Shown: piece after piece, positions 33,308 through 44,986 of the stretch
Layout: each line of letters begins with the position of its first letter
Numbering within the stretch: the stretch's first letter is position 1
NCBI RefSeq assembly: GCF_008828755.2
Contig: NZ_QBLM01000001.1
Coordinates: forward strand, 496,001 to 560,000
Direction: 5' to 3'
DNA length: 64,000 nt
DNA from: [Borrelia] turdi
GTDB lineage: Bacteria; Spirochaetota; Spirochaetia; Borreliales; Borreliaceae
The notes under the pieces: model-generated
Databases searched by the model: none
Seen by the model: only the letters and a program-made list of their open reading frames with translations
What the model was told of the DNA's origin: nothing
Position numbers and translations under genes: made by a program

Positions 33308-33380
33308 AGGTCAGTAGTTCCAACGGTAGAACGACAGTCTCCAAAACTGTATGCTGGGGGTTCGAATCCCTCCTGACCTG
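33308..33380 (+). tRNA. tRNA-Trp (CCA anticodon)
   Basis: A 73-nt cloverleaf. Acceptor AGGTCAG pairs with CTGACCT with discriminator G, and the anticodon stem is ACAGT/ACTGT with loop CTCCAAA (anticodon CCA). The T-arm is GGGGGTTCGAATCCCTC. It begins 8 nt after the rpmG stop. Confidence 0.97.
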
Positions 33381-33405
33381 TTGTTAGAATTAAAGTGAGG
33401 CTTTA

Positions 33406-33576
33406 ATGTTTAGGTTTATCAAAGATAGTATTTTGGAGCTTAAGAAGGTAACGTGGCCTAAGTATAATGAAGTAGTTGAAAATGGAAAACAAGTTTTTTG
33501 GTTAGTATTATTTGTTTCAATTTTCTTGGGTATAGTCGATTATCTTATGTTTCTTGTTGTAACTTATGTATTTTAG
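33406..33576 (+). CDS. secE: preprotein translocase subunit SecE
   Basis: A 56-aa single-span subunit of the SecYEG channel. The amphipathic start carries the conserved phrase ELKKVTWPKYNEV (11-23). One membrane helix (about 31-54) follows. This is the short bacterial form. A GTGAGG-type ribosome site precedes the ATG, and nusG follows 23 nt later, the standard order. Confidence 0.95.
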   Translation: MFRFIKDSILELKKVTWPKYNEVVENGKQVFWLVLFVSIFLGIVDYLMFLVVTYVF

Positions 33577-33599
33577 TTTTATTGTAAGAAGGGTAAATT

Positions 33600-34154
33600 A
33601 TGTCTAGAGCTTGGTATGTAGTTCAAACTTATTCTCAATATGAGAAAAAGATAGAGCAAGACATAAAACTTTTAATAGGTGAAGGTGTTTTTGGTAGTGT
33701 AGTATTAGATGTTAAGGCACCTATTGAAAAAGTAGAAGAGATAAGAAATGGCAAGAAAAGAATAAAAGAAAGAAAAATTTGGCCAGGTTATATTCTTATT
33801 GAGCTAGATCTTCCAGAAGTAGGCTGGAAAGATATTGTTGCTAATATTATTAAAGTTCAAGGTGTTATTAATTTTGTTGGTGTTAGTAAGGGTCAAAGGC
33901 CTATTCCTATTAATGATGAAGAAGTGAAAAGTGTTTTTATGCTTACTGGTGAAATTAAAGCAAATAAATCTATTTTTATGCTTTATGATTTTGAAGAAGG
34001 GGAAAGGGTTAGAATTAAAGGTGGACCTTTTGACTCTTTTGAAGGGCTTATTAGCTCTATTGATTACGAAAGAAAGAAATTAAAAGTTGCAGTTCAAATT
34101 TTTGGAAGGTCAACTCCCGTTGAAGTTGATTTCCAGCATATAGAAAAGATTTAA
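33600..34154 (+). CDS. nusG: transcription antitermination factor NusG
   Basis: A 184-aa RNA-polymerase elongation factor. The NGN domain opens with SRAWYVVQTYSQYEKK and contains KRIKERKIWPGYILIEL (about 52-69). The C-terminal KOW domain has GERVRIKGGPFDSFEG (about 136-151), which contacts ribosomal S10 or Rho. No insertion domain. Between secE and rplK. Confidence 0.97.
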   Translation: MSRAWYVVQTYSQYEKKIEQDIKLLIGEGVFGSVVLDVKAPIEKVEEIRNGKKRIKERKIWPGYILIELDLPEVGWKDIVANIIKVQGVINFVGVSKGQRPIPINDEEVKSVFMLTGEIKANKSIFMLYDFEEGERVRIKGGPFDSFEGLISSIDYERKKLKVAVQIFGRSTPVEVDFQHIEKI

Positions 34155-34205
34155 AATTTGATACTAATGGGAGCTTTGTAGGCGTTATTACCATAAGGAG
34201 ATAAT

Positions 34206-34637
34206 ATGGCAAAAAAAAAAGCAATTTCTTGGATTAAATTACAGGTTCCAGCTGCTCAAGCAGCTCCAGGAGCCAAGATAGGGCAAGCGCTTGGACCTCA
34301 TGGAGTTAGTGGCCCTCAGTTTGTAAAGGAATTTAATGAGAGAACCGCAAAAATGGATCCCGGCATTGTGGTTCCTGTCATCATCACTGTTTATAGCGAC
34401 AAAAGTTTTTCTTTTATTGTAAAAACTCCCCCAGCTTCGATTTTAATTAAAAAGGCTATTGGGATAGAATCAGGATCTAAAAAATCCAATACAGACAAAG
34501 TTGGAACTATATCAAAAGAAAAGCTAATGGAGATAGTAAAAATTAAAATGCCTGATTTAAACGCAAAATCAGAATCAGCAGCGTTTAAAATTATTTCAGG
34601 GAGTGCTCGTTCAATGGGTGTTGAGGTGGAAAAATAA
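34206..34637 (+). CDS. rplK: 50S ribosomal protein L11
   Basis: A 143-aa protein of the GTPase-associated centre. The N-terminal domain has the Pro-rich helix [21 protein letters not shown] (thiostrepton-region prolines kept), and the C-terminal domain binds rRNA. AAGGAG ribosome site. Its stop overlaps the next start (TAATG). Confidence 0.98.
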   Translation: MAKKKAISWIKLQVPAAQAAPGAKIGQALGPHGVSGPQFVKEFNERTAKMDPGIVVPVIITVYSDKSFSFIVKTPPASILIKKAIGIESGSKKSNTDKVGTISKEKLMEIVKIKMPDLNAKSESAAFKIISGSARSMGVEVEK

Positions 34638-35317
34638 TGTCAAAAAAGGGTAAAAAATATACCGCAGCTTTTTTAAAAGTAGATAAAAGTAAGCTTTATA
34701 GCATTGAAGATGCAATTTCACTGTTAAAAGAAATTAAATTTGTTAAATTTGATGAAACCATAGATATATCCATTAACCTTAATTTAAAAAAAAATCATAC
34801 TGTTAGAGATACTATAGTTTTGCCAAATCAGTTTATGAAGCCAAAAAGAATACTTGTTTTTGCAAAAGGCGAACGAGCAGATGAAGCTAGAGCTTTTGGT
34901 GCAACTTATGTTGGAGACGATGATCTTATAAATAAGATTAAAAGTGGTTGGGATGAATTTGACGTTGTTGTTGCAACTCCTGATATGATGAAGGATGTTG
35001 GAAGACTTGGTCCTATTTTAGGGAAAAGGGGCTTAATGCCCAATCCAAAGACCCAAACGGTCACAAATAATCTTAAGGATGCAATCAATAGCCTTAAAAA
35101 GGGTCGAACAGAATTTAGAGCAAATAAAAATGGTGTAATAAGTTTTTCTTTTGGTAAATCCTCTATGGACAATGAAAAGATAAAAGAAAATTATGAGGAA
35201 TTTATCAAGGAAGTTGTTAAAAAAAGACCTAGCGACTTAAAGGGAGCTTTTATAGATAGTATTTATATTTCATCTACTATGGGGCCTTCTATAAAAGTTA
35301 ATTTTGTTTGGAGGTGA
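34637..35317 (+). CDS. rplA: 50S ribosomal protein L1
   Basis: A 226-aa protein of the L1 stalk, involved in E-site tRNA release and, in many bacteria, in feedback control of rplK-rplA translation. The conserved signature [15 protein letters not shown] lies near 129-143. Its 1-bp overlap with rplK implies coupling. I see no clear L1-binding mimic in the short rplK leader. Confidence 0.98.
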   Translation: MSKKGKKYTAAFLKVDKSKLYSIEDAISLLKEIKFVKFDETIDISINLNLKKNHTVRDTIVLPNQFMKPKRILVFAKGERADEARAFGATYVGDDDLINKIKSGWDEFDVVVATPDMMKDVGRLGPILGKRGLMPNPKTQTVTNNLKDAINSLKKGRTEFRANKNGVISFSFGKSSMDNEKIKENYEEFIKEVVKKRPSDLKGAFIDSIYISSTMGPSIKVNFVWR

Positions 35318-35321
35318 CATT

Positions 35322-35810
35322 ATGAGCGTAAAGATAAATTCTAAGAAGTTGGAAATGTTTGATTTATTGAAAAAATTTATAGATAACAAGCAAAATCTTT
35401 TTTTCTTAGATTATAGAGGTTTGAGCGTGTCTCAGTTAACAGATCTTCGCAATAAAATAGAAGGCGAACATGGAGCTTTAAAAGTTGTTAAAAATAATAT
35501 AATGAAGATGGTTTTAAAAGAAAAGAATATTAATGTTGTTGATTCTTGTTTGGTTGGCCCTACGGTAGTTGTTGCTGCATTAGAAGAGGCTAATGTAGTA
35601 GCAAAAATTTTTTATGATTTTGTAAAAAGTAGTACTTTAAAAGTAAAGGGCGGTTTTGTTTTGGGAGAGTTTTATGATGAGGCTAAAGTTCAAGCTTATA
35701 GTAAGCTCCCTACCAAAAAAGAGTCTATTTCTTTATTTGCTAGCGTGTTAAAAGCACCAGTTTCTAAGCTTGCAAGAACATTGAAAGCTTTGGCTGATGT
35801 TAAAAATTAA
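35322..35810 (+). CDS. rplJ: 50S ribosomal protein L10
   Basis: A 162-aa base of the L7/L12 stalk. The open frame reaches 35304 inside rplA, but the ATG at 35322 follows an ideal GGAGGTGA and yields the expected MSVKINSKK start, so I used it. Typical L10 phrases are [14 protein letters not shown] and [14 protein letters not shown]-terminal helix binds L7/L12 dimers. Confidence 0.96.
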   Translation: MSVKINSKKLEMFDLLKKFIDNKQNLFFLDYRGLSVSQLTDLRNKIEGEHGALKVVKNNIMKMVLKEKNINVVDSCLVGPTVVVAALEEANVVAKIFYDFVKSSTLKVKGGFVLGEFYDEAKVQAYSKLPTKKESISLFASVLKAPVSKLARTLKALADVKN

Positions 35811-35880
35811 CATGGCAGTGTTAGTCTTAATTTTTGAGTGCATGCTATCACTGTAAAATGAAAATATATAAGGAGTTAAT

Positions 35881-36255
35881 ATGGCACTAAATAAAGAAGA
35901 TATTTTGACCTGGCTTGAGGGTGCAAAAACTATGGAAGTTGTTGACCTTGTAACAGCCATTGAGGAAAAGTTTGGAGTAACTGCTGCTGTTGCCGTTGGT
36001 GGGGGAGGCGCTGTTTCAACAGGTGCAACTGATTCTGAAGAACAAACCGAATTTGATGTAATTCTTATGTCTTTTGGTGATAGCAAAATAAATGTTATAA
36101 AAGAGGTTAGAAGTATTACAGGGCTTGGTCTTGGAGAAGCTAAGGCCTTGGTTGAATCTGCTCCTAAAGCTATTAAAGAAGGTCTTTCTAAGTCAGATGC
36201 TGAGGAATTAAAAAAGAAACTTGAGGCAGTTGGCGCAAAAGTTGAAGTTAAATAA
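35881..36255 (+). CDS. rplL: 50S ribosomal protein L7/L12
   Basis: A 124-aa stalk protein that recruits translation GTPases. The N-terminal dimerisation helices are followed by a Gly/Ala-rich hinge (VGGGGAVS near 39-46) and a C-terminal domain with the factor-binding surface [27 protein letters not shown] ribosome site. Separated from rplJ by 70 nt. Confidence 0.97.
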   Translation: MALNKEDILTWLEGAKTMEVVDLVTAIEEKFGVTAAVAVGGGGAVSTGATDSEEQTEFDVILMSFGDSKINVIKEVRSITGLGLGEAKALVESAPKAIKEGLSKSDAEELKKKLEAVGAKVEVK

Positions 36256-36284
36256 AAAATTAAAAATATATCAAAGTTGTTATT

Positions 36285-36307
36285 CCGCATGTCGTTATGA
36301 TGTGCGG
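36285..36307 (+). other. hairpin in the rplL-rpoB spacer
   Basis: A 10-pair stem (seven Watson-Crick pairs, three G-U) with a 3-nt TTA loop and a CCGCA/TGCGG base. In E. coli the same spacer holds an attenuator and an RNase III site that lower rpo relative to rpl expression. A similar role here is inference from position. Confidence 0.45.
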
Positions 36308-36337
36308 CTTGTTATGTCTTAAAAAAGGAGTCTTTTA

Positions 36338-39300
36338 ATGATAAAAAGAGTTCATCTGGGACAAGGAAGAGCTGATGAAATTTTAGACTTACCTAACCTG
36401 ATAGAAATACAATTAAATTCTTATGAAAAATTTTTACAACTTGATAAATTAAAAAATAAAGAACCTTTACTTAATGAGGGCCTTGAGTCTGTTTTTAGAA
36501 ATGTATTTCCCATAAAAAGTGGAAATGGTGACGTTGCTCTTGAGTATGAAAGATACTATATAGAAAATGATTCTCTTAATTTTACAGAAAAAGAATGCAA
36601 AAGGAAGGGTCAAAGTTATGAAGCTGTTTTAAAGGTAAGGCTAAATTTGCAATTTTTGACTACTGGGGAAATAAGGCAAAAAGACGTATACATGGGAACT
36701 ATTCCTTTAATGACAGAAAGGGGTACTTTTATTATTAATGGGGCCGAGAGGGTTGTTGTTTCTCAGATTCACAGATCCCCAGGGGTTGTTTTTTATAAAG
36801 AAAAAGATTTGTATTCTGCTAGAATAATTCCTTATCGTGGTTCTTGGTTAGAATTTGAGATTGATTCTAAAAAAGATTATCTTTATGTAAAGATAGATAG
36901 GAAAAAAAGAATACTCATAACTCTTTTTTTAAGAGCCTTAGGTTTTGATACAAGAGAAAAAATAATAGAAACTTTTTACAACATTAAAAGAATTAAAGTT
37001 GAAGACGGGACAAAAAGAGATCTTCCGGGTCAATATTTAGCCAAAAGTATTAACATAAGAGAGAATATGTATTATCGAGCAGGAGATAAGATTACCCTAC
37101 AAGATGTTGAAGATTTTTTACAAAATGGAATAAATGAAATAGAGCTTGTTGATTTTGATGGTTATGATGATATTCCTGGAAAGCACTTTGTGAGCTCTAA
37201 TGTTATTTTAAATTGTCTTGAAAAAGAAGATGCTTTTTTTGCTTTAAAGGATGGCTCTAAAGAGCTTCCAAAAGAATCAGTTATGCTTGCTGTTTATGGT
37301 TCTCTTTTTCCTGGTGAGCCAATATCGATTGATAATGCTGAAAATGATTTAAAAACTATATTCTTTTCTGAAAGAAGATATGATCTTGGACGTGTGGGGC
37401 GCTATAAACTTTCTAAAAAATTTGGATTTGATGATTTAAGTACATCGGTTTTAACTATGGATGATATTGTTAACACAATATCTCATCTTTTGAGAATATA
37501 TGAAGGGCATGATATTCTTGATGATATTGACCATTTAGGAAATAGAAGAGTGCGTTCTGTTGGAGAGCTTCTTACTAATATATATAAAGGTGCGATGTCA
37601 AGAGTTGAAAAAATTGCGAAAGATAGAATGTCTAACAAAGAAGTTTTTAATCTAAAGCCTCAAGAATTAATAAGTGTTAAACCTATTGTATCTGCTGTTA
37701 AAGAATTTTTTGCAACTAGTCAGCTTTCGCAGTTCATGGATCAGGTTAATCCGTTAGCCGAACTTACTCACAAAAGACGTCTTAATGCTCTTGGGCCAGG
37801 GGGACTTTCAAGAGATAGAGCAGGATTTGAAGTAAGAGACGTACATTATACCCATTATGGCAGAATGTGCCCTATTGAAACTCCTGAAGGGCCAAATATT
37901 GGACTTATAGTTTCTTTGGCTACTTATTCTAGAGTTAATGATTATGGTTTTTTAGAAACTCCCTACAGGAAAGTTGTTAATGGAGAAGTGACTGATGAAT
38001 TAGAATATTTGTCCGCTATTGATGAAGAGAAAAAGTGTATTGCGCAGGCTAATGCTGCTTTTAATTCTAGCGGAAAGTATCTTGAAGATTTAGTTTCTGT
38101 TAGAATCTCTGGTGATTATACCACAACAAGCCCTAAAAATATAGACTATATGGATGTTTCTCCTAGGCAGTTAATCTCAGTATCTTCAGCATTAATTCCT
38201 TTTCTTGAGCACAATGATGCAAATAGAGCTCTTATGGGTTCTAATATGCAAAGACAAGCAGTACCACTCCTTTTCCCTAAACCTCCGATTGTTGGTACGG
38301 GCATGGAAAGTGTTGTTGCAAAGGATTCAGGAGTAGTAGTTAAGGCTAAAAGAAGTGGAGAAGTTATTCTTGCAACAAGTAGTAAAATAGTTGTCAAACC
38401 TTTTGAATCAGAGAATGCTAAAGATTTAGACGAATATCATATTGTTAAATATGAAAGAACAAATCAAGATACTTGCTTTAATCAATCCGTTTTGGTTAAA
38501 GAGGGTCAAAAGGTTGAAAGGGGCGAGATAATAGCTGATGGCCCTGCTACTAGATATGGGGAGCTTGCTCTTGGCAATAATTTATTGCTAGGAGTTATTC
38601 CTTGGAATGGATTTAATTATGAAGATGCTATATTGATTTCTGATAGAATTGTAAAAGAAGATCTTTATACATCTATTCATATTAAAGAATTTAGTATAGA
38701 AGTAAGAGAAACTAAACTTGGTCCTGAGAAGGTTACGGGAGATATACCGAATGTTAGCGAAAAGATATTAAACAAATTGGATGAAAATGGGATTATACGT
38801 ATAGGAACTTATGTAAAGCCTGGCGATATTCTTGTTGGTAAGGTTACTCCAAAGTCAGAAGGAGACATTACTCCTGAATTTAGACTTTTAACTTCCATTT
38901 TTGGAGAAAAAGCAAAAGATGTTAAAAATAATTCTTTAAAAGTTCCTCATGGTACTGAAGGCACTGTTATTGATGTTCAAAGAATTACTAAAGAAGATGT
39001 TGGCAATCTTTCTCCTGGGGTTGAGGAGATACTTAAGGTTTATGTTGCTAAAAAAAGGAAGCTTAAAGAGGGTGATAAAATGGCTGGACGACATGGTAAT
39101 AAGGGTGTTGTTGCAAAAATTCTTCCTGTTGAAGATATGCCTTATCTTGCAGACGGAACCCCTCTTGACATATGTTTAAATCCTTTGGGAGTCCCATCTA
39201 GAATGAATATTGGGCAGTTAATGGAATCTCAATTGGGCCTTGCTGGCAAATATCTTGGTGAATCTTATAATGTTCCTGTTTTTGAATCTGCTACAAATGA

Positions 39301-39805
39301 ACAAATTCAAGAAAAATTAAAAAAAGCCGGATTTAATCCAACTTCTAAAGAAATTTTATATGATGGTTATACAGGAGAGCCATTCGAAAATGAAGTAATG
39401 GTTGGGGTCATTTATATGCTTAAGCTGCACCACCTTGTTGATGATAAAATGCATGCAAGATCAACCGGTCCATATTCTCTTGTTTCTCAACAACCTCTTG
39501 GAGGAAAGGCCCAATTTGGTGGGCAAAGACTTGGAGAAATGGAGGTTTGGGCTCTTGAAGCTTATGGTGCGGCGCACACTCTTCAAGAACTTTTAACAGT
39601 TAAATCTGATGATATGTCGGGTAGAGTTAAGATATATGAAAATATAGTAAAAGGTATTCCTACTAATGTATCAGGTATTCCCGAGTCTTTTAATGTGTTA
39701 ATGCAAGAGCTTAGAGGGCTTGGACTTGATTTATCAATTTACGATGATAATGGGAATCAGGTTCCCTTGACAGAAAAAGAAGAAGAATTGATTAATAAAA
39801 GTTAG
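36338..39805 (+). CDS. rpoB: RNA polymerase beta subunit
   Basis: A 1155-aa catalytic core subunit, short because lineage-specific insertions are missing. The rifampicin pocket is clear: SQLSQFMDQ near 465-473 and [13 protein letters not shown] near 477-489. N483 sits where E. coli has S531; that Asn is known to make Borrelia naturally rifampicin resistant. The C-terminal switch and clamp motifs ([33 protein letters not shown]) are intact. AAAGGAG precedes the ATG; rpoC follows 15 nt later. Confidence 0.98.
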   Translation: MIKRVHLGQGRADEILDLPNLIEIQLNSYEKFLQLDKLKNKEPLLNEGLESVFRNVFPIKSGNGDVALEYERYYIENDSLNFTEKECKRKGQSYEAVLKVRLNLQFLTTGEIRQKDVYMGTIPLMTERGTFIINGAERVVVSQIHRSPGVVFYKEKDLYSARIIPYRGSWLEFEIDSKKDYLYVKIDRKKRILITLFLRALGFDTREKIIETFYNIKRIKVEDGTKRDLPGQYLAKSINIRENMYYRAGDKITLQDVEDFLQNGINEIELVDFDGYDDIPGKHFVSSNVILNCLEKEDAFFALKDGSKELPKESVMLAVYGSLFPGEPISIDNAENDLKTIFFSERRYDLGRVGRYKLSKKFGFDDLSTSVLTMDDIVNTISHLLRIYEGHDILDDIDHLGNRRVRSVGELLTNIYKGAMSRVEKIAKDRMSNKEVFNLKPQELISVKPIVSAVKEFFATSQLSQFMDQVNPLAELTHKRRLNALGPGGLSRDRAGFEVRDVHYTHYGRMCPIETPEGPNIGLIVSLATYSRVNDYGFLETPYRKVVNGEVTDELEYLSAIDEEKKCIAQANAAFNSSGKYLEDLVSVRISGDYTTTSPKNIDYMDVSPRQLISVSSALIPFLEHNDANRALMGSNMQRQAVPLLFPKPPIVGTGMESVVAKDSGVVVKAKRSGEVILATSSKIVVKPFESENAKDLDEYHIVKYERTNQDTCFNQSVLVKEGQKVERGEIIADGPATRYGELALGNNLLLGVIPWNGFNYEDAILISDRIVKEDLYTSIHIKEFSIEVRETKLGPEKVTGDIPNVSEKILNKLDENGIIRIGTYVKPGDILVGKVTPKSEGDITPEFRLLTSIFGEKAKDVKNNSLKVPHGTEGTVIDVQRITKEDVGNLSPGVEEILKVYVAKKRKLKEGDKMAGRHGNKGVVAKILPVEDMPYLADGTPLDICLNPLGVPSRMNIGQLMESQLGLAGKYLGESYNVPVFESATNEQIQEKLKKAGFNPTSKEILYDGYTGEPFENEVMVGVIYMLKLHHLVDDKMHARSTGPYSLVSQQPLGGKAQFGGQRLGEMEVWALEAYGAAHTLQELLTVKSDDMSGRVKIYENIVKGIPTNVSGIPESFNVLMQELRGLGLDLSIYDDNGNQVPLTEKEEELINKS

Positions 39806-39820
39806 GTTTTTGGAGTTTTT

Positions 39821-42800
39821 ATGAAAGAGATAAAAGATTTTGAAAAAATAAAAATTAAAATAGCATCTCCTGACCAAATTAGAAATTGGTCTTATGGAGA
39901 GGTTAAAAAGTCTGAGACTATTAATTATAGAACTTTGAGACCCGAGAAGGATGGGCTTTTTTGTGAAAGAATTTTTGGCACTACAAAGGAATGGGAATGC
40001 TATTGCGGTAAATTCAAGTCAGTTAGATATAAGGGCATTATTTGTGATCGTTGTAATGTAGAGGTTACTCATTTTAAGGTGAGGCGTGAAAGAATGGGGC
40101 ATATTGAGCTAGCAGCTCCAGTTGCTCATATTTGGTATTACAAATATATACCCTCTAGGATTGGCCTTTTGCTTGACATTACAGCGTCTAGTTTGAATTC
40201 TATTCTTTATTATGAAAAATATGTAGTAATTGAACCAGGTGATACTGATCTTAAAAAAATGCAACTTTTAAATGAAGATGAGTATATAGAGGCTAGAGAG
40301 CGATATGGAATGTCTTTTAATGCTTCGATGGGAGCTGAAGCTATTAAAACTCTTCTTGAAAATCTTGATCTTGATGGGCTTTCATCTAAGCTTAGAGTTC
40401 AAATGATAGATAAAGATGATAAAACTGATAAAAAACTCTTAAGACGTCTTGAAATTATTGAAAATTTTAAAATTTCTGGGAATAAGCCAGAATGGATGAT
40501 TATGGAAGTTCTTCCTGTTATTCCCCCTGAGATTAGGCCAATGGTTCAGCTTGATGGAGGGCGCTTTGCAACATCTGATCTTAATGATCTTTATAGAAGA
40601 GTTATAAACAGGAATAATCGTTTAAGGAAGTTGCTTCTTCTTAATGCGCCAGAGATTATTGTGAGAAACGAAAAAAGAATGCTTCAAGAATCGGTGGATT
40701 CTCTTTTTGACAATTCACATAAACGAAAGGTTGTCAAAGGATCATCGAGTAGGCCCCTTAAGTCGCTTTCTGATGCTTTAAAAGGTAAGCAAGGAAGGTT
40801 TAGACAAAATCTTCTTGGTAAAAGAGTGGATTATTCTGGTCGTTCTGTAATTGTTGTTGGACCTGAGTTAAAGCTCCATCAATGTGGATTGCCTGCAAAA
40901 ATGGCTCTTGAGCTTTTTAAGCCTTTTGTGATAAGAAGGTTAATTGAGAGTGAGGCTGTGTTTAATATCAAAAGAGCAAAGAATTTAATCGAACAAGAAG
41001 TTGACGAAGTATGGCAAATTTTAGATCTTGTTATCAAAGAGCATCCTATTCTTTTAAATAGAGCACCTACTCTTCATAGACTTGGAATACAAGCTTTTGA
41101 GCCTGTGTTAGTTGAGGGTAAGGCAATAAAATTACATCCTCTTGTTTGTCATGCATATAATGCTGATTTTGATGGTGATCAAATGGCAGTGCATGTGCCT
41201 CTTACTCCATCAGCGCAAGCTGAAAGCTGGGCTTTAATGCTTTCAACAAATAATCTTTTAAATCCTGCTAATGGACATCCTATTGTTTTTCCATCTCAAG
41301 ATATTGTTTTGGGCCTATATTATTTAACAATGGAAAAAAAGAATACTGTTGGAGAAGGTAAAAAGTTTTTAAACTTTAGCAATGTTATTCTTGCTATAAA
41401 TAATAGAAGTCTAGATTATAATGCTTCTATTTATGTAAAAATTGATGGTGAATACAAAAAAACTACAGCTGGTAGGGTTATATTTAATGAAGCTTTGCCT
41501 AATGGAATTGAATTTGTAAACAAAACTCTTAGTGATTTGGAACTGCAAATTTTAATATCAAAAGTTTATGTAGTTCATGGCTCTTCTACTGTAATTGAAA
41601 TGCTTGATATTATTAAGGAGCTTGGGTTTAGGTACGCTACTAAGTTTGGATGTACAATTAGTATGAGTGATATTATTGTTCCTGATGAAAAAAAAGCTTA
41701 TGTGGATAGGGCTAATAAAGAGATTGCTAAAATTCAAAATGATTATGCCAAAGGTGTTATTACTGGTGAAGAGCGTTATAATAATGTAGTTTCTGTTTGG
41801 TTAAAGACAAACGAAGAACTTACTAATAAAATGATGGAAATTTTAAAGAAGGATAGAGATGGATTTAATGTCATATATATGATGGCAGATTCTGGTGCTA
41901 GGGGTAGTAGAAATCAAATAAGGCAACTTGCTGGTATGAGAGGATTGATGGCAAAAACTTCTGGGGATATTATTGAGCTTCCAATTATTTCCAACTTTAA
42001 AGAAGGTCTTTCTGTAATAGAGTTTTTTATATCTACAAATGGAGCTAGAAAGGGCCTAGCAGATACTGCGCTTAAGACAGCTGATGCTGGATATTTAACT
42101 CGAAGATTAGTAGATATTGCTCAAGATGTTGTTGTTAGAATAGAAGATTGTGGGACTATAAACGGAATAAAAGTTGAAACTGTAAAAAATGGCGAAGAAA
42201 TATTGGAATCTTTAAAAGAAAAAGCTGTTGGGAGCTATTCTATTGAAAGAATAAAAAATCCAATTACTGGCGAGATTGTTTTAGATGCAAATGAAGAAAT
42301 ATCAGAAGCTAAAATAGAATTATTAGAAAAAATTGGTATTGGAAAACTTGTGATTAGATCTGTTTTAACATGTGAAGCTGAACATGGCGTTTGTCAAAAA
42401 TGTTATGGTAGAGACTTTTCAAAGAACAAACCTGTTAACATTGGTGAGGCTGTAGGAATAATTGCTGCTCAGTCTATAGGCCAACCAGGTACTCAATTGA
42501 CTATGAGAACTTTTCACATTGGTGGGGTTGCTCAGGCTGGTAGTGAAGATGATAAAATATCTTTAAAGAATGCTTTTATACTTAATGGCATAGAAGGCTT
42601 TAATGTTAATGTTGACAATGGAATTCTTTTTACAAGAAAGGGAACTTTAAAAATAATTAATGTTTTTTATGAGGAGAAAATTAAGAATATAAAAGAAATT
42701 AAAGTTTTAGATTCTCAAAGGGTAATCAAAGGGATTCTTTTGTTTGTTAATAAAAAGGGTGTAGAGATTTTCTCTTCTTATATTGGGTATATTAAATTAA

Positions 42801-43954
42801 GAGACGATAAATTTTTAATAGTATCAGAAGAGCAAGAAGTTACCTTGAAAGCTGGTACAAAGCTTGAAATAGGGGTTGGTGATTATGTTGAATCTGGTAA
42901 GGTTATTGGTACATTTGATCCATTTGCAGAGCCTATTATTGCAGAGGTTAGGGGTAAAATTAAATTTAAGGATATTATTTTAGGAACCACTCTTAAAGAG
43001 GAAATAAACACTGAAACAGGTAATGTTGAGAAAAGAATTACAGACAATGTTTTTGAATCTCTTGATCCTAGAATTTTTATTATTGATAGTAGTGGTATGG
43101 AGGTTGCCTCTTATGTATTACCAGGTGATGCTTATCTTCAAGTTGAAGATGGTCAGAATATTAATATAGGAGATGTTATTGCGAAACTTTCTAAAGGCTC
43201 TGAAAAAACTCAAGATATTACAGGGGGATTGCCTCGTGTTAATGATCTTTTTGAAACAAGAATTCCTAAGAATTTAACTGAAATGGCTAAAGTAAGTGGG
43301 ATTGTGCAATTTAAATCAATTCAAAAAGGTAAAAGACTTATTAATATTTTAGATGAGTATGGGGTTGAGCATAAGCATTATATTCCGGCCGGCAAGCATC
43401 TTTTGGTTAGAGATGGAGATATTGTTAAGGCAGGAGATATGCTTTGTGATGGTAGAATTAATCCTCATGATGTGCTTGAAATTCTAGGTGGGATTAGTTT
43501 GCAAGAGTTTTTGTTGGCAGAAATTCAGGATGTTTATCGAAAACAGGGTGTTAGTATTAATGACAAACATATTGGTGTGATAATTAAACAAATGATGAAA
43601 AAGGTTAAGATTGTAGCAGTTGGTGATACTAATTTTGTTTATGGGCAAAAGGTAGATAAGCATACTTTTTATGAGCAAAATAGAAAAGTAATCGAACAAG
43701 GTGGTGAGCCAGCAATAGCAAGTCCAATTCTTATAGGAGTAACTAAAACGTCCCTTAATATAGATTCTTTTATTTCTGCGGCTTCTTTCCAGGAAACAAC
43801 TAAAGTATTAACAGATGCTTCTATTGCCGGAAAAGTAGATGATCTTAGGGGATTGAAAGAAAATGTTGTAATTGGGCATTTAATTCCTACTGGAACTGGT
43901 ATGGGACTTTATAAAAAAATTAAAGTTAGTGAAAATATCGATTCTGAAGTTTAA
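39821..43954 (+). CDS. rpoC: RNA polymerase beta-prime subunit
   Basis: A 1377-aa core subunit. The N-terminal zinc ribbon reads CYCG...CDRC (about 65-83). The catalytic magnesium triad D449, D451 and D453 lies in [12 protein letters not shown]. The bridge helix and trigger-loop region follow ([21 protein letters not shown], then [13 protein letters not shown]), with the second zinc site [13 protein letters not shown] near 850. All essential motifs are present. Part of the same transcript as rpoB. Confidence 0.98.
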   Translation: MKEIKDFEKIKIKIASPDQIRNWSYGEVKKSETINYRTLRPEKDGLFCERIFGTTKEWECYCGKFKSVRYKGIICDRCNVEVTHFKVRRERMGHIELAAPVAHIWYYKYIPSRIGLLLDITASSLNSILYYEKYVVIEPGDTDLKKMQLLNEDEYIEARERYGMSFNASMGAEAIKTLLENLDLDGLSSKLRVQMIDKDDKTDKKLLRRLEIIENFKISGNKPEWMIMEVLPVIPPEIRPMVQLDGGRFATSDLNDLYRRVINRNNRLRKLLLLNAPEIIVRNEKRMLQESVDSLFDNSHKRKVVKGSSSRPLKSLSDALKGKQGRFRQNLLGKRVDYSGRSVIVVGPELKLHQCGLPAKMALELFKPFVIRRLIESEAVFNIKRAKNLIEQEVDEVWQILDLVIKEHPILLNRAPTLHRLGIQAFEPVLVEGKAIKLHPLVCHAYNADFDGDQMAVHVPLTPSAQAESWALMLSTNNLLNPANGHPIVFPSQDIVLGLYYLTMEKKNTVGEGKKFLNFSNVILAINNRSLDYNASIYVKIDGEYKKTTAGRVIFNEALPNGIEFVNKTLSDLELQILISKVYVVHGSSTVIEMLDIIKELGFRYATKFGCTISMSDIIVPDEKKAYVDRANKEIAKIQNDYAKGVITGEERYNNVVSVWLKTNEELTNKMMEILKKDRDGFNVIYMMADSGARGSRNQIRQLAGMRGLMAKTSGDIIELPIISNFKEGLSVIEFFISTNGARKGLADTALKTADAGYLTRRLVDIAQDVVVRIEDCGTINGIKVETVKNGEEILESLKEKAVGSYSIERIKNPITGEIVLDANEEISEAKIELLEKIGIGKLVIRSVLTCEAEHGVCQKCYGRDFSKNKPVNIGEAVGIIAAQSIGQPGTQLTMRTFHIGGVAQAGSEDDKISLKNAFILNGIEGFNVNVDNGILFTRKGTLKIINVFYEEKIKNIKEIKVLDSQRVIKGILLFVNKKGVEIFSSYIGYIKLRDDKFLIVSEEQEVTLKAGTKLEIGVGDYVESGKVIGTFDPFAEPIIAEVRGKIKFKDIILGTTLKEEINTETGNVEKRITDNVFESLDPRIFIIDSSGMEVASYVLPGDAYLQVEDGQNINIGDVIAKLSKGSEKTQDITGGLPRVNDLFETRIPKNLTEMAKVSGIVQFKSIQKGKRLINILDEYGVEHKHYIPAGKHLLVRDGDIVKAGDMLCDGRINPHDVLEILGGISLQEFLLAEIQDVYRKQGVSINDKHIGVIIKQMMKKVKIVAVGDTNFVYGQKVDKHTFYEQNRKVIEQGGEPAIASPILIGVTKTSLNIDSFISAASFQETTKVLTDASIAGKVDDLRGLKENVVIGHLIPTGTGMGLYKKIKVSENIDSEV

Positions 43955-44021
43955 CTTGAAAATAAGCGATATATTTGTTACCATTTTACTAATAATTTCA
44001 AGAAAAGGAGAGCGTTGATAA

Positions 44022-44396
44022 ATGCCTACAATTAATCAATTAATTAGAAAGCCTAGAAAGAGTCAAACGGAGAAGACCGCGTCTCCTGCGCTTCAAAATT
44101 GCCCCCAAAGAAGAGGAATTTGTACACGTGTAATGACCGTAACCCCTAAAAAGCCTAATTCAGCTTTAAGAAAAGTAGCACGTGTTAGACTTTCAAATGG
44201 ATTTGAAGTAACAGCATATATTCCAGGAATTGGTCATAATTTACAAGAACATTCTGTGGTTCTAATTAGAGGTGGTCGAGTTAAAGATTTGCCCGGAGTA
44301 AGGTACCACATTGTTCGAGGAGCCAAGGATACTCTTGGAGTTAACAATAGAAAAAAGGGTAGATCTAAATATGGAACAAAAAAACCTAAAGCTTAA
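44022..44396 (+). CDS. rpsL: 30S ribosomal protein S12
   Basis: A 124-aa decoding-centre protein. The streptomycin loops [11 protein letters not shown] and [13 protein letters not shown] both keep the wild-type Lys residues, so no streptomycin-resistance change is seen. AAAGGAGA ribosome site. The usual str operon order S12-S7 follows rpoC; tuf and fusA are not next to it. Confidence 0.98.
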   Translation: MPTINQLIRKPRKSQTEKTASPALQNCPQRRGICTRVMTVTPKKPNSALRKVARVRLSNGFEVTAYIPGIGHNLQEHSVVLIRGGRVKDLPGVRYHIVRGAKDTLGVNNRKKGRSKYGTKKPKA

Positions 44397-44420
44397 CTAA
44401 AAGGTAGGTTAATATTAAAT

Positions 44421-44894
44421 ATGTCAAGAAAAAATAAAAAAATAAAAAAGAAAATTTTTGTTGATACTAGGTACAATTCTAGAATTGTTGCAAAGTTTGC
44501 GAACAGAATGATGTACGATGGAAAAAAATCAATAAGTGAGAGTATACTTTATAGTTCGATTGATTTGCTAGCTGATAAGCTTGAAGATAGTGACAAGATG
44601 GCTGTTTTTTGCAAAGCTTTAGATAATATTAAGCCATTAGTAGAAGTAAGAAGCAGACGAGTAGGTGGTGCTACCTATCAAGTTCCTGTTGAAGTTAGAG
44701 AAGAGAGAAGAGAAGCTTTAGCTATGAAGTGGATTATTTTTGCTGCCAGAAAGGCTAGTGGTAAGTCTATGAAGGAAAAGTTGTCAAACGAGCTTTTAAA
44801 TGCATATAATTCTACTGGAGTTGCTTTTAAAAAGAAAGAAGATACTCATAGAATGGCTGAGGCAAATAAAGCTTTTACTCATTATAGATGGTAA
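44421..44894 (+). CDS. rpsG: 30S ribosomal protein S7
   Basis: A 157-aa protein that nucleates assembly of the 30S head. Typical phrases are [36 protein letters not shown] and the C-terminal [15 protein letters not shown]. Last gene of the operon; its stop codon runs into the terminator stem. Confidence 0.98.
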   Translation: MSRKNKKIKKKIFVDTRYNSRIVAKFANRMMYDGKKSISESILYSSIDLLADKLEDSDKMAVFCKALDNIKPLVEVRSRRVGGATYQVPVEVREERREALAMKWIIFAARKASGKSMKEKLSNELLNAYNSTGVAFKKKEDTHRMAEANKAFTHYRW

Positions 44895-44922
44895 AAAAAC
44901 ACCTTTTTTAAGGTGTTTTTTT
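44893..44922 (+). terminator. rho-independent terminator of the rpo-rps operon
   Basis: A perfect 13-bp stem (44893-44905 with 44910-44922) with a TTTT loop and a long T tract, beginning inside the rpsG stop codon. Strong and unambiguous. Confidence 0.9.
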
Positions 44923-44986
44923 ATTTATATGTTGTGGTATTAGTAGAGCTATTTGTATTTTTTTTATTAAAGGTAAGGGGGTTTTT

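Noticed and set aside
35748..36290. 180-aa minus-strand frame opposite rplL
   Set aside because: Antisense to a certain ribosomal protein; low-complexity Ala/Ser/Thr content mirrors the rplL hinge.
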